A stretch of 64,000 bases of DNA from Alteromonadaceae bacterium (lineage in GTDB: Bacteria; Pseudomonadota; Gammaproteobacteria; Enterobacterales; Alteromonadaceae), in NCBI GenBank assembly GCA_013373625.1, contig JABXHM010000009.1, positions 1 through 64,000 of the forward strand, in the 5' to 3' direction. The stretch's first letter is position 1; each line of letters starts with the position of its first letter. Made by a program: the position numbers and the translations under genes. The notes under the pieces were generated by a model. It was not told where the DNA came from. It worked only from the letters and a program-made list of their open reading frames with translations, and searched no databases. Below are positions 1 through 8,505 of the stretch, in pieces.

Positions 1-59
1 GCGAACCTCTTTGATTCGCTGCTTCGGTGCCCTTAAGGCCCTGCCGAAGCGGGATGCGT

Positions 60-87
60 ATAATACGCTTTTCGTTTTTAGAGTCAA
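60..87 (-). promoter_or_regulatory. rRNA-type promoter, proximal of two
   Basis: Read leftward, a -35 element TTGACT (82-87) and a -10 element TATTAT (60-65) are separated by 16 nt. A GC-rich stretch follows the -10, the stringent-type discriminator typical of stable-RNA promoters. AT-rich sequence upstream could act as an UP element. No gene follows inside the window, so the product (rRNA or tRNA) is inferred. Confidence 0.6.
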
Positions 88-128
88 CATGTTTTTTGAA
101 ATAATTCTGAAAACTGCTTTCTCTTAAA

Positions 129-166
129 CTCACTTCAATGATGTTGTTAAACTCCCTTGAAGTGAG
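129..166 (-). other. leader hairpin with boxA-like sequence
   Basis: A 10-bp inverted repeat (129-138 and 157-166) lies where the distal promoter would start its transcript, so the first bases of that RNA could fold into a hairpin. Its loop, read leftward, contains GGGAGTTTAACAAC (143-156), similar to the boxA antitermination element of rRNA leaders. This supports an rRNA operon to the left, but it is inference. Confidence 0.4.
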
Positions 167-172
167 GCGCGC

Positions 173-200
173 ATTTTACGTATCTTTGCGCTTGCGTCAA
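173..200 (-). promoter_or_regulatory. rRNA-type promoter, distal of two
   Basis: Read leftward, TTGACG (195-200), a 16-nt spacer and TAAAAT (173-178) are followed directly by a GCGCGCC discriminator. This is the layout of a growth-rate-controlled rrn P1 promoter. It lies about 113 nt upstream of the second promoter and points the same way, out of the window. In E. coli an rRNA operon also sits close to clpB and pssA, which fits. Confidence 0.6.
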
Positions 201-212
201 TACTGATCTGAG

Positions 213-249
213 AAAAAAAATGAAAAACGCGACCGTTTGGTCGCGTTTT
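213..249 (-). terminator. rho-independent terminator of pssA
   Basis: A perfect 11-bp stem (224-234 with 239-249, loop 235-238) is followed on the minus strand by a U-rich tract (complement of 213-220). It lies about 30 nt beyond the pssA stop codon and separates pssA from the rRNA-type promoters. Confidence 0.85.
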
Positions 250-278
250 GTACAATCAGGCGAATCTACACCCTAATT

Positions 279-1121
279 TTACGTCTTATCTTTATCTGAC
301 TGCTCACTATTAGCGTCTGAGTCGGTATTTTCCGTTTCATTTTCATCATGAGTTGGCTTAGCGGTCTTAAAGTCAGCATCTTCCAGATGATCGCCCACTA
401 CATCGTTTAACGTAACCTTATCTACAGTTCTAAATGTATTGATTGGCCCAGCCAATGCGTACAATGCGAACACAAGGAACAATACGAGTGCAGGCTCTGT
501 TGCTACAACAATAAATATCAGCAATATAAGCAAAAGCGCTACAAAGGGTACTTTGCCATGCCAGTCTACTTCTTTGAAACTGTTATATTTAAAATTACTC
601 ACCATGAGTAAGCCCGACAAACCAGTCACCAGTGCTACGACTATACCTATATCGTTACCATTTATATCGTACTCGACTCCCAGCCAGACAAAGCCGCTGA
701 CAACTGCCGCCGCCGCGGGACTAGCTAACCCTTGGAAAAAGCGTTTATCAGCGATGCCTACTTGTGTATTAAAGCGAGCTAAACGCAGCGCCGCACCTGC
801 GACATAAATGAAAGCAGCAAACCAACCTAATTTACCCAGCTCACTTAATCCCCAATTATATGCAACCAATGCGGGCGCCATACCAAAGGACACCATATCA
901 GCCATAGAGTCGTATTCAGCACCAAAATCACTTTGTGTATTAGTAATACGTGCAACGCGACCATCGAGTCCGTCAAAAATCATTGCTACAAATATAGCGA
1001 CTGCTGCGGCTTCAAATTTACCGTTCATCGAGGACACCACAGCGAAGAAGCCTGAAAACAATCCTGCAGTTGTTAGCAAATTAGGCAGCAGATATATGCC
1101 TTTATGTTTACTTTCTGTCAT
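279..1121 (-). CDS. pssA: CDP-diacylglycerol-serine O-phosphatidyltransferase
   Basis: This integral membrane enzyme makes phosphatidylserine from CDP-diacylglycerol and L-serine, the first committed step to phosphatidylethanolamine. The CDP-alcohol phosphatidyltransferase signature is complete: D50, D53, G54, A57, R58, G67, D71 and D75 in the expected spacing. Several hydrophobic segments follow up to about residue 230. The last 35 residues are a hydrophilic acidic tail rich in Asp, Glu, Asn and Thr. The length of 280 residues suits the membrane-bound (type II) family rather than the E. coli PLD-like enzyme. It is a single-gene unit with its own terminator and is divergent from the next gene. 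Confidence 0.93.
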   Translation of the reverse strand: MTESKHKGIYLLPNLLTTAGLFSGFFAVVSSMNGKFEAAAVAIFVAMIFDGLDGRVARITNTQSDFGAEYDSMADMVSFGMAPALVAYNWGLSELGKLGWFAAFIYVAGAALRLARFNTQVGIADKRFFQGLASPAAAAVVSGFVWLGVEYDINGNDIGIVVALVTGLSGLLMVSNFKYNSFKEVDWHGKVPFVALLLILLIFIVVATEPALVLFLVFALYALAGPINTFRTVDKVTLNDVVGDHLEDADFKTAKPTHDENETENTDSDANSEQSDKDKT

Positions 1122-1393
1122 AGTTTTCTCTATTACTTACATCAACGTTTATTATTTCACATTCTTTGAAAAGTTTCTGTGGTTTTCAGCACAAGGGTGA
1201 TCTTAAGCCCAGGTGAAATAGTGGTTTACTATAATCACTTATCACTTCATATACCAAACAATGCTCTGCCAGATGATACAATTAACTTAATCTACGGGTG
1301 TAGAATAAGCCATGTTGAAGCTCATCTCATCCTAAAGTCGCTGTCGATTTCTTTTACATATATGACAGCCATTATTTGTAAATTGCTCTAACC

Positions 1394-1451
1394 CCTTGTA
1401 AAGCATTAAGTTAAAATTTTAGGCATGATTAATGCTTGAATCCTTACAAGG
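1394..1451. repeat. inverted repeat flanking the sigma-54-like site
   Basis: CCTTGTAAAG (1394-1403) and CCTTACAAGG (1442-1451) form a 9-of-10 inverted repeat bracketing the promoter. Sigma-54 activators usually bind about 100 nt upstream, so this could instead be a repressor operator or an RNA element near the transcription start. Function is unknown. Confidence 0.35.
1421..1436 (+). promoter_or_regulatory. candidate sigma-54 (RpoN) promoter
   Basis: AGGCATGATTAATGCT matches the -24/-12 consensus TGGCACGNNNNTTGCW at the invariant GG (1422-1423) and GC (1434-1435) with the right spacing, and at most other positions. The predicted start is near 1447, giving a leader of about 33 nt before the ATG at 1480. 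PEP-CTERM genes in other bacteria are known to be RpoN/PrsR controlled. The site is also partly palindromic (GCAT-N5-ATGC), so an operator is the alternative. Confidence 0.5.
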
Positions 1452-1479
1452 TGATTAGTGCAGAATGAGGAAGAGTTGA

Positions 1480-2361
1480 ATGAAGCTGTATTATACTAAA
1501 ACTGTCCTGGTAGTAGCCGCTCTGATTATCGCGACACCTAAAACTACCAATGCAACCTCTGGCTGTGACGTGAACGGATGTGATTCATGGCGAGCGGCTT
1601 CGACATATGATTTAACGAATTCTCAGGACGGGTACGGCATTAATTCAAGGGATGGTCAGGGCGTCTATGATAATAGTGTAGATCCAACAAACAGTACCGT
1701 TGTCGTCGATGGCGTCTCAATCTCTGTTACTGCCTGGTCAGATACTGGGGGTTCAAATGATAATATAGTTGATTCGGCCAGTTTGTCCGGGCCTTATGGT
1801 GAAGGTCTGGGTATTTTAAACAAAGATGAACAAAGCTTCGACGATCACAGCCACAACCACGCCATCGATAATGAAGGATATTTAGCTGACTATGATATGG
1901 TGCTCTTCTCCTTCTCTGAAGAAGTCCAACTCAGTGGGGCAACCTTTAGTTGGTTAGGCGGACATTCGTCGAGTCAGCAGGTGACTGTGGCAGGTTTAGC
2001 GGATACCAATCAACTTACCAGCGGCTCTGCAAGCTGGTCTGATATTGCAAGTTCAGTAGGCAACTCTTTAAAAGGGAGCTTTGGGATTACTGGAAACTAT
2101 GGCAACTATCACTCCGATTTTACCACCACTGGCTACTCAAAATACTGGCTGGTCGGTGCGTATAACTCAATATTTGCCTATGTTGATAACTTCTCCCAGG
2201 GCAATGATAAGTTTAAATTGTCGTCTATTGGCTTTAGCAAAGCACAAGGCTCGCCAAACGATGACAATCTAGAACCGGTTAACTCGCCAAGTACGCTTGC
2301 ACTAATGCTATTGGCGGGTAGCTTTGCTGTTTGGCAACGAAAGGCCAAACAGCTCAAGTAA
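1480..2361 (+). CDS. exosortase-dependent (PEP-CTERM-like) surface protein
   Basis: A predicted exported protein of 293 residues. Residues 1-25 form a signal peptide ending TTNA. The C-terminus has the three-part sorting signal of exosortase substrates: a short motif (NSPSTLAL, with NSP where PEP is usual), a hydrophobic span (about 273-285) and a basic end (RKAKQ). The mature region is rich in Gly, Ser, Asp and Asn with few charged-helix features, as expected for a secreted adhesin- or matrix-like protein. It resembles the XDP1-type exosortase-dependent proteins of Alteromonadales, though I cannot confirm the family. A GAGGAAGAG ribosome-binding region precedes the ATG. No exosortase gene is in the window, so sorting must rely on one encoded elsewhere. 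Confidence 0.75.
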   Translation: MKLYYTKTVLVVAALIIATPKTTNATSGCDVNGCDSWRAASTYDLTNSQDGYGINSRDGQGVYDNSVDPTNSTVVVDGVSISVTAWSDTGGSNDNIVDSASLSGPYGEGLGILNKDEQSFDDHSHNHAIDNEGYLADYDMVLFSFSEEVQLSGATFSWLGGHSSSQQVTVAGLADTNQLTSGSASWSDIASSVGNSLKGSFGITGNYGNYHSDFTTTGYSKYWLVGAYNSIFAYVDNFSQGNDKFKLSSIGFSKAQGSPNDDNLEPVNSPSTLALMLLAGSFAVWQRKAKQLK

Positions 2362-2825
2362 TACCGCGATATCCTGGCATTACGTAGGCATGCACAAACA
2401 CATGCTTACGTGCCCTCCGCCGACCTATTCACTCAACCTTCTGAAACACATCGCTCACCACATTCGGTGAAGCTGTATTTTTTAAAATACTGCGCGAATT
2501 CATACATTAGGTAACGGTACTTTCTGATACTTCAGTCACTACTATTAATATCTTTTTACAGCGGACCGCACAGTACTATTTTTCGCCATGCGAGCTATCG
2601 CTGTGCAGAGCGTCACGCCGACGCGCTTTTAAACAGGCGAGAAACTCAACTGCATCCATTCAGAATGCAGAGTTGAACTGATAATAATAAATCTACTTTG
2701 GTACGCTTCAGCTTTAACCCTAAAGCGTAGTAACATAAAACACAACGGATACACTTACAGGGGTGTGGTGTTTACAACACTTTTTGTTCACAATCTAAAT
2801 TATCCAACCGAGATTTATAAAAAAT
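2362..2825. other. intergenic region upstream of prsT
   Basis: This 464-nt gap shows no credible gene. It contains an imperfect hairpin just after the surface-protein stop (about 2375-2415), a hairpin around 2647-2675, and a 7-bp inverted repeat (2702-2708 with 2723-2729). The prsT promoter should lie near its right end, but no convincing -35/-10 or -24/-12 pair was found. Confidence 0.4.
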
Positions 2826-5615
2826 ATGCGTTTAACATTAGCTTTGTTAGTTGTTATGTCTCTGCAGGTTAGCCCCTTGTCGTTTGCAAGTTCAGAAGAT
2901 GATTATGAAAAGGCGCTCTCAGCTTATAATCAGGCATCTTATGACGATGCATTTATCCACTTAAAAAACAGCTTAAAACAGGATCCTGACAATCTCGCGG
3001 CAAAAATCTTAATGGGTAAGATTTTACTTATCAACGGTTACCTGAACGCTGCAGAAAGCGAATTCTATGAAGCTTTAGACCAGGGCGCAGACTTCAATCT
3101 GGTCGCCGAAGCACTCGGTAATTCACTGCTTTTTCAAAATAAATACGAAAGAATCATTAATTTCAGCGGCACCGAACAATTAGTTAATGAGCAAAAAATA
3201 AAATGGTTACAAATCCGTGCAACGGCATGCATTCGATTAGCACGCTTGGAATGCGCAAATACCGCATATAAACAAAGTTTAGATATCGATCCAACTTACA
3301 TACCGGCTTATAACGGCCTTGCCTCCGTTGCACTTTCTCAAGAAGACCTAGATAACGTCCAGCAATATTTGGACAAAGCGCTTAGTTATAATAGCGAGGC
3401 TGCGGTGACCTGGCGGCTTAAAGGCGAATTAGCACATGCGCGAAATGATTATGACAATGCGATTGGTTATCTGCAAAAAGCGTTAAGGTTGGATCCTGAC
3501 GATCCGATTACGCTGCGAAAGCTGGCGGATATCTACTTACAAAGTAATGATTTTGATAGCGCCAGAGCTTTTGTTGATGAAATTATTCAAAAAACACCTA
3601 ACGATCCTCTGGCTATACTGCTGAGCAGCTGGCTTGAAAGCAAGGATGAGAAACAGCTGATCAGTAATGCTCGCCTAGAGCAACTCAATGAGATTATGGC
3701 GAGCTTATCTCCAGAGCTTATTGCTGACCAGCCCGTGCTACTTTACATAAGCGGTTTAACGGCTTTCTTCCACGGTAATACTGAGCAAGCCAGTAGAGAT
3801 TTTTCTCAATATTTATTGAACAACCCCAACGACACTCAAGCTATCGTGCTATTGGCAAGAACATATCTGATGACACAACGAAATCGCCAAGCACTGATAT
3901 TATTAGAAAAGCACGAAAAGAAGTTACTTGACGATATAGAGTCAGCGTTATTACTTGGCGATTTATATTTAAAGCAAAACAAAACGTTTAAAGCACAACG
4001 CCTAAGCGACGAGCTCAGCGAACGATACCCCCAGGACCCAAGAGTTAGTTTGTATAAAATTCGCCTGATGGCCGTCCGGGGTAATATGGAACAAGCAATA
4101 GCAATCCTGGATAGTAGCTATGCGGAAAACCAGGATAATATTCCATTTCTGCTCACTTACAGCCTGCTAAAACTCAGAGAAGGTTCACTAAACGATGCGC
4201 TAAATAGTGCTGAAGCTATCTTATCGCTCTATCCGGATGATCCTGACTTTATTAACCTGAAAGCAGGAATATTAATTCGCCTTAAAGAATACGATGAAGC
4301 CCTGGACCTTATCCTCTTCGCTTTAGCAAAGAAGCCCGATTTATTTGCAGCAAAGTTTAATAAAGCCGCAATACTCAGCCGCCAGGAAGAGTTTGCCGCA
4401 TCGAACCTTGTGATAGAAGAACTCCTGGCGTTATCACCAAACCATCCCCAGTCACTTTTGCTGAAAGCACATAATATGGTCAAGCAGGGCGATGTAGGAA
4501 ACGCAATCTCACTTTACAACGACATTTTGGTTCTCGATTCCAGTTTCAATTTCGCCAGAATCGAACTGGCAAGGTTGTATCAGTCCGAAGGTGACTTCGA
4601 CAGAGCGATTTATCATATCGATCGACTACTTGTAGACGACTTCGATAACCCGGATTATTTATTGTTTAAAACCTCATTGCTTATTCAAAAGCGAAGTAAT
4701 GTTGAGGCCAAGAAAACGTTAGCCATTGTAGAGCACTTCACCAAGGAGTCGGTGTCATTGTTGATGCAACAGAGTGAACTCCAGCGGGCTGTCGATGATT
4801 TCCCGGGAGCGTTGAAATCATTAGATACCGCCTTGAACCTGGCACCAAACAACCAACGCCTGGCCTTAGAAAAAATAAAACTACTGATTGAAACCAATGA
4901 TCTGGATACTGCGAAAAAGTTATTAGACACGATGCAAAGTAACAGTGGTCAGAATGCGAATTACTGGTTAGTACTGGCGCTGTATCACAACCGACAAGGT
5001 GACATAAATCAGGCCACTGATGATTTACAACAAGCACTGAACATTGACCCTGATTTTTACCAAGCGCTGGTATTACTTTATGACTATGCGCTTAAGGGGA
5101 ATAACGAAGCTGCATTCACCTCACAATCTGAAAAAATCCTTAATAACTCCCCCGACAATATTCTTGCAAAAAATCTCCTTGCCCAGTTTTATTTTATTCA
5201 AGGTAATTTCGACAAGGCCACACCACTGTATACATCTTTGCTGCAAGAAGAACAGTTATTCAATAAACCAATAGTGTTAACCAAACTGGCGGTTATGAAC
5301 CTCACTACAGATATCGCACAAGCCAGGCAGTACATAACCCAGGCCTATGAATTAGACAGTAGTTCTCCCGAAATTCTGGATACTTACGGTTGGGTACTCG
5401 TGCAACAAGATCAGTTGGAAGATGGTTTAGGTATACTACGGCGTGCTTTTGCGCGCGACTCCAATAATCCTGAAACCCGCTATCATATTGGCTACACGCT
5501 GGCTAAATTGAACCGCAACAAAGAAGCAATAGATGAGCTGCGCAAAGCGGTTTCAGTGGAGCGTCCGTTTTATAGCCGAAGCAAAGCCCAAGCGTTGCTG
5601 GATAGCTTGTTATAA
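2826..5615 (+). CDS. prsT: PEP-CTERM system TPR-repeat protein PrsT
   Basis: A 929-residue exported protein made almost entirely of tetratricopeptide repeats, starting near residue 27 and running to the end. The length and architecture match the PrsT family linked to exosortase/PEP-CTERM systems, thought to act in the periplasm or at the envelope in polysaccharide or surface-protein export. Residues 1-22 form a signal peptide ending SFAS. Family members are usually lipoproteins, but no cysteine is seen at the cleavage site, so this one is probably a soluble periplasmic protein. It lies next to an exosortase substrate gene, which supports the assignment. It is convergent with clpB and shares a terminator with it. 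Confidence 0.8.
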   Translation: MRLTLALLVVMSLQVSPLSFASSEDDYEKALSAYNQASYDDAFIHLKNSLKQDPDNLAAKILMGKILLINGYLNAAESEFYEALDQGADFNLVAEALGNSLLFQNKYERIINFSGTEQLVNEQKIKWLQIRATACIRLARLECANTAYKQSLDIDPTYIPAYNGLASVALSQEDLDNVQQYLDKALSYNSEAAVTWRLKGELAHARNDYDNAIGYLQKALRLDPDDPITLRKLADIYLQSNDFDSARAFVDEIIQKTPNDPLAILLSSWLESKDEKQLISNARLEQLNEIMASLSPELIADQPVLLYISGLTAFFHGNTEQASRDFSQYLLNNPNDTQAIVLLARTYLMTQRNRQALILLEKHEKKLLDDIESALLLGDLYLKQNKTFKAQRLSDELSERYPQDPRVSLYKIRLMAVRGNMEQAIAILDSSYAENQDNIPFLLTYSLLKLREGSLNDALNSAEAILSLYPDDPDFINLKAGILIRLKEYDEALDLILFALAKKPDLFAAKFNKAAILSRQEEFAASNLVIEELLALSPNHPQSLLLKAHNMVKQGDVGNAISLYNDILVLDSSFNFARIELARLYQSEGDFDRAIYHIDRLLVDDFDNPDYLLFKTSLLIQKRSNVEAKKTLAIVEHFTKESVSLLMQQSELQRAVDDFPGALKSLDTALNLAPNNQRLALEKIKLLIETNDLDTAKKLLDTMQSNSGQNANYWLVLALYHNRQGDINQATDDLQQALNIDPDFYQALVLLYDYALKGNNEAAFTSQSEKILNNSPDNILAKNLLAQFYFIQGNFDKATPLYTSLLQEEQLFNKPIVLTKLAVMNLTTDIAQARQYITQAYELDSSSPEILDTYGWVLVQQDQLEDGLGILRRAFARDSNNPETRYHIGYTLAKLNRNKEAIDELRKAVSVERPFYSRSKAQALLDSLL

Positions 5616-5632
5616 TTTAAGCCAGTTAAAAT

Positions 5633-5664
5633 AAAAAAGCCGGTAATAAATTACCGGCTTTTTT
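5633..5664. terminator. bidirectional terminator between prsT and clpB
   Basis: A perfect 14-bp stem (5633-5646 with 5651-5664) with a TAAA loop has an A run on one arm and a T run on the other. It can stop prsT on the plus strand and clpB on the minus strand. Confidence 0.9.
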
Positions 5665-5695
5665 ATTTGGGCAGCATCCTGTCCGCTGGCCCTAG

Positions 5696-8266
5696 CTATA
5701 CAATAACCAACTGGTCACCGTCCAGATCGATCCTCACCGTTGATTCCGGTAACAAACTACCCGACAAAAGCTGCTGCGCCAGTGGATTTTCTATTTGCGT
5801 TTGTATAGCACGCTTCAGGGGACGTGCGCCAAACACCGGATCAAAGCCAGCATCGGCAAGCTTGTCCATCGCTCCGGCTGATAACTCCAGCTTGTAGCCT
5901 TTTTCGGCCAGACGTGCACGAAGCGAAGCCAGCTGTATTTTAGCAATCCGTTTAATTTGTTCTTTACCCAGCGGATGAAATACAACGATATCGTCGACAC
6001 GGTTAATAAACTCAGGGCGAAAATGCTGCCCCACCACATTCATGACCATGGATTTCATTTCTTCGTACTGACTTTCCTGATGCTTATCCTGGATAATGTC
6101 AGAACCTAAATTGGACGTCATAATCACCACGGTATTTTTAAAATCGACTGTTCGTCCCTGTCCATCCGTTAACCGGCCATCATCCAATACCTGCAGAAGG
6201 ATATTAAAAACATCCGGGTGTGCCTTCTCTACTTCATCCAACAAAATTACTGAGTACGGTTTGCGACGTACCGCTTCGGTCAGGTATCCGCCTTCTTCAT
6301 AGCCTACGTACCCCGGCGGTGCACCGACCAACCGTGCAACGGAATGCTTTTCCATAAATTCCGACATATCAATGCGAACCATGGCGTCTTCGGTGTCAAA
6401 CATAAAACCGGCTAACGATTTACACAGCTCAGTTTTACCTACCCCGGTTGGCCCCAGGAACAGGAAGGAACCAATCGGTTTATTAGGATCTGAAAGCCCG
6501 GCCCGCGACCGACGAATAGCATTAGACACTGCATTAACCGCCTCTTGCTGGCCAACCACCCGTTTGTGTAACACATCTTCCATACGCAGCAGTTTGTCAC
6601 GCTCACCTTCGAGCATTTTTGACACAGGAATGCCGGTCCAGCGAGAAAGCACATCGGCAATTTCTGCTTCTGTCACCCGGTTTTTCATGAGCAACGTTTC
6701 TTTTGACTCATTCTCGGCCGCTTTTTCGAGCTTCATTTCAAGTTCGGGAATGCGTCCGTATTGCAGCTCTGACATGCGGTTAAGATCAGAAGCTCGGCGA
6801 GCTATTTCTAAGTCTAATTTGGCTTGTTCCAGCTCAGACTTGATAGATTGCGTGCCCTGCATGGCTTCTTTTTCTTGTTTCCAGATTGTTTCCAGTTCGG
6901 CCGATTTTATTTCTGCCTGTTCGCGCTCTAACTCAATCATTTCAAGACGTTTATGGCTGGCATCATCGGTTTCTTTGGCCAACGCCTGCTCTTCCAGTTT
7001 TAACTGAATAATGCGGCGCTCAAGGCGATCCATATCTTCGGGTTTTGAATCTATTTGCAAACGAATAGACGATGCTGCCTCATCGATGAGATCAATGGCT
7101 TTATCAGGCAACTGGCGGTCACTAATATAACGGTGTGACAAGTTGGCTGCTGCCACAATGGCCGGATCGGTAATATCTACTGAATGGTGCAGTTCATAAC
7201 GCTCCTTCAGCCCTCGCAAAATAGCGATGGTATCTTCGACACTGGGCTCATCGACCACGACCTTTTGAAAACGACGTTCAAGCGCGGCATCTTTCTCAAT
7301 ATACTGACGGTACTCATCCAGCGTCGTTGCGCCAACACAATGCAGCTCGCCACGAGCCAACGCAGGTTTGAGCATATTACCGGCATCCATTGCACCATCG
7401 GATTTACCCGCCCCCACCATAGTGTGCAACTCATCAATAAACAGAATGACCCGCCCTTCTTCTTTAGACAGTTCAGCAAGTACTGCTTTTAACCGCTCCT
7501 CAAATTCGCCGCGGTATTTTGCACCCGCCACCAGCGAGCCCATATCCAGCGATAAAACACGTTTATCTTTTAACCCTTCGGGTACCTCGCCGTTAATAAT
7601 TCGTTGGGCGAGGCCTTCAACAATGGCGGTTTTACCCACCCCTGGCTCACCAATCAGTACCGGATTATTCTTAGTACGACGTTGCAACACCTGCACGGTG
7701 CGGCGAATCTCGTCATCGCGACCAATCACCGGATCAAGCTTGCCTTGTTCGGCGCGCTCGGTCAGATCGGTGGTGTATTTTTCTAAAGCCTGACGCACAT
7801 CCTCAGCATTGGGATCCGTGACTTTCTGCCCGCCTCGAATGGTATCGATAGCTGTCTCTATGGTGGCTTTAGTCACACCAAGATCGCGCAGGATATCGCC
7901 CAAGCGGCCTTTATCTTCGATAGCCGCTAAAACAAATATTTCTGAAGTGATGTAGTCATCTTTGCGCTGTTGTGCAATCTTGTCGCACAAATTCAACAGC
8001 ACAACACTTTCCTTGCTCAATTGCACATCGCCGCCTACACCCTCAACCCGGGATAAACGGTCGACGGCTTCGGCGAGCGCCGAGCGCAGGGCATTTACAT
8101 TGACACCCGCCTGATCAAGCATAGAGCGTACTGAACCGCCCTGCTGATTAAGTAACGCTGTCATCAAATGCACGGGCTGGATAAACTGATGATCTCTGCC
8201 CAAGGCAAGTGACTGCGCATCCGAGATCGCAACCTGGAACTTGCTGGTAAATCTATCTAAACGCAT
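5696..8266 (-). CDS. clpB: ATP-dependent disaggregase ClpB
   Basis: A cytoplasmic hexameric Hsp100 chaperone that, with DnaK, pulls proteins out of aggregates. At 856 residues it is within one residue of E. coli ClpB. Seen in order: the Clp N domain (about 1-145), the first AAA+ domain with Walker A GEPGVGKT (about 206-213), the coiled-coil middle domain rich in Glu, Lys and Leu (about 410-520), and the second AAA+ domain with GPTGVGKT (about 604-611). The ATG is preceded by AAAGAGG. A good sigma-32 promoter lies upstream. In E. coli clpB follows pgeF-rluD; here an M28 peptidase gene sits between them. Confidence 0.98.
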   Translation of the reverse strand: MRLDRFTSKFQVAISDAQSLALGRDHQFIQPVHLMTALLNQQGGSVRSMLDQAGVNVNALRSALAEAVDRLSRVEGVGGDVQLSKESVVLLNLCDKIAQQRKDDYITSEIFVLAAIEDKGRLGDILRDLGVTKATIETAIDTIRGGQKVTDPNAEDVRQALEKYTTDLTERAEQGKLDPVIGRDDEIRRTVQVLQRRTKNNPVLIGEPGVGKTAIVEGLAQRIINGEVPEGLKDKRVLSLDMGSLVAGAKYRGEFEERLKAVLAELSKEEGRVILFIDELHTMVGAGKSDGAMDAGNMLKPALARGELHCVGATTLDEYRQYIEKDAALERRFQKVVVDEPSVEDTIAILRGLKERYELHHSVDITDPAIVAAANLSHRYISDRQLPDKAIDLIDEAASSIRLQIDSKPEDMDRLERRIIQLKLEEQALAKETDDASHKRLEMIELEREQAEIKSAELETIWKQEKEAMQGTQSIKSELEQAKLDLEIARRASDLNRMSELQYGRIPELEMKLEKAAENESKETLLMKNRVTEAEIADVLSRWTGIPVSKMLEGERDKLLRMEDVLHKRVVGQQEAVNAVSNAIRRSRAGLSDPNKPIGSFLFLGPTGVGKTELCKSLAGFMFDTEDAMVRIDMSEFMEKHSVARLVGAPPGYVGYEEGGYLTEAVRRKPYSVILLDEVEKAHPDVFNILLQVLDDGRLTDGQGRTVDFKNTVVIMTSNLGSDIIQDKHQESQYEEMKSMVMNVVGQHFRPEFINRVDDIVVFHPLGKEQIKRIAKIQLASLRARLAEKGYKLELSAGAMDKLADAGFDPVFGARPLKRAIQTQIENPLAQQLLSGSLLPESTVRIDLDGDQLVIV

Positions 8267-8307
8267 GGGAACCTCTTTTTACCGTGCTGAATAACCTTGC
8301 TCAATTT

Positions 8308-8334
8308 ATGGGTATGAACGTTTCGGGATTCAAG
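8308..8334 (-). promoter_or_regulatory. sigma-32 heat-shock promoter of clpB
   Basis: Read leftward, CTTGAA (8329-8334), a 15-nt spacer and ACCCAT (8308-8313) followed by AAAT match the RpoH consensus CTTGAA-N13-15-CCCCAT with one mismatch. The expected start is about 35 nt upstream of the clpB ATG. Heat-shock control of clpB is well established, so context supports the site. Confidence 0.8.
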
Positions 8335-8450
8335 TCGACTGAGCAAAATTCAGTCACTATTTTAAGTTTAGATAAAATTATCTTGCTGCAGATCAAATTT
8401 TCTGTGACAGAGGTTTTATCAGTAGTGCTTCGGTAACGCTATTTCCCATA

Positions 8451-8481
8451 CAAAAACGCGCCACTGAAAACAGATGGCGCG
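8451..8481 (-). terminator. terminator of the M28 peptidase gene
   Basis: A 7-bp GC-rich stem (8457-8463 with 8475-8481) is followed on the minus strand by five U residues (complement of 8452-8456). It lies 25 nt beyond the peptidase stop codon and upstream of the clpB promoter, insulating the two genes. Confidence 0.75.
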
Positions 8482-8505
8482 GTGCGTAACGATGACAATG
8501 ACGCG

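Larger units (their letters stand above)
1122..1479. other. divergent intergenic region, pssA to surface protein gene
   Basis: This 358-nt gap holds no credible gene. Its right end carries the sigma-54-like promoter of the next gene and a flanking inverted repeat, listed separately. The pssA promoter should lie in the left part, but no clear -35/-10 pair stood out. Confidence 0.5.

Noticed and set aside
2375-2390. TGGCATTACGTAGGCA, a second sigma-54-like match after the surface protein gene
   Set aside because: It lies 430 nt before prsT and is part of an imperfect hairpin after the previous stop, so a promoter role is not convincing.
2699-2715. TGGTACGCTTCAGCTT upstream of prsT, as a sigma-54 promoter
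   Set aside because: The GG to GC distance is one base too short for sigma-54.
6372-7007. A 211-codon open frame on the plus strand inside clpB
   Set aside because: It is antisense to the highly conserved ClpB middle region, has a Ser/Arg-rich shadow composition and no homology I recognise.
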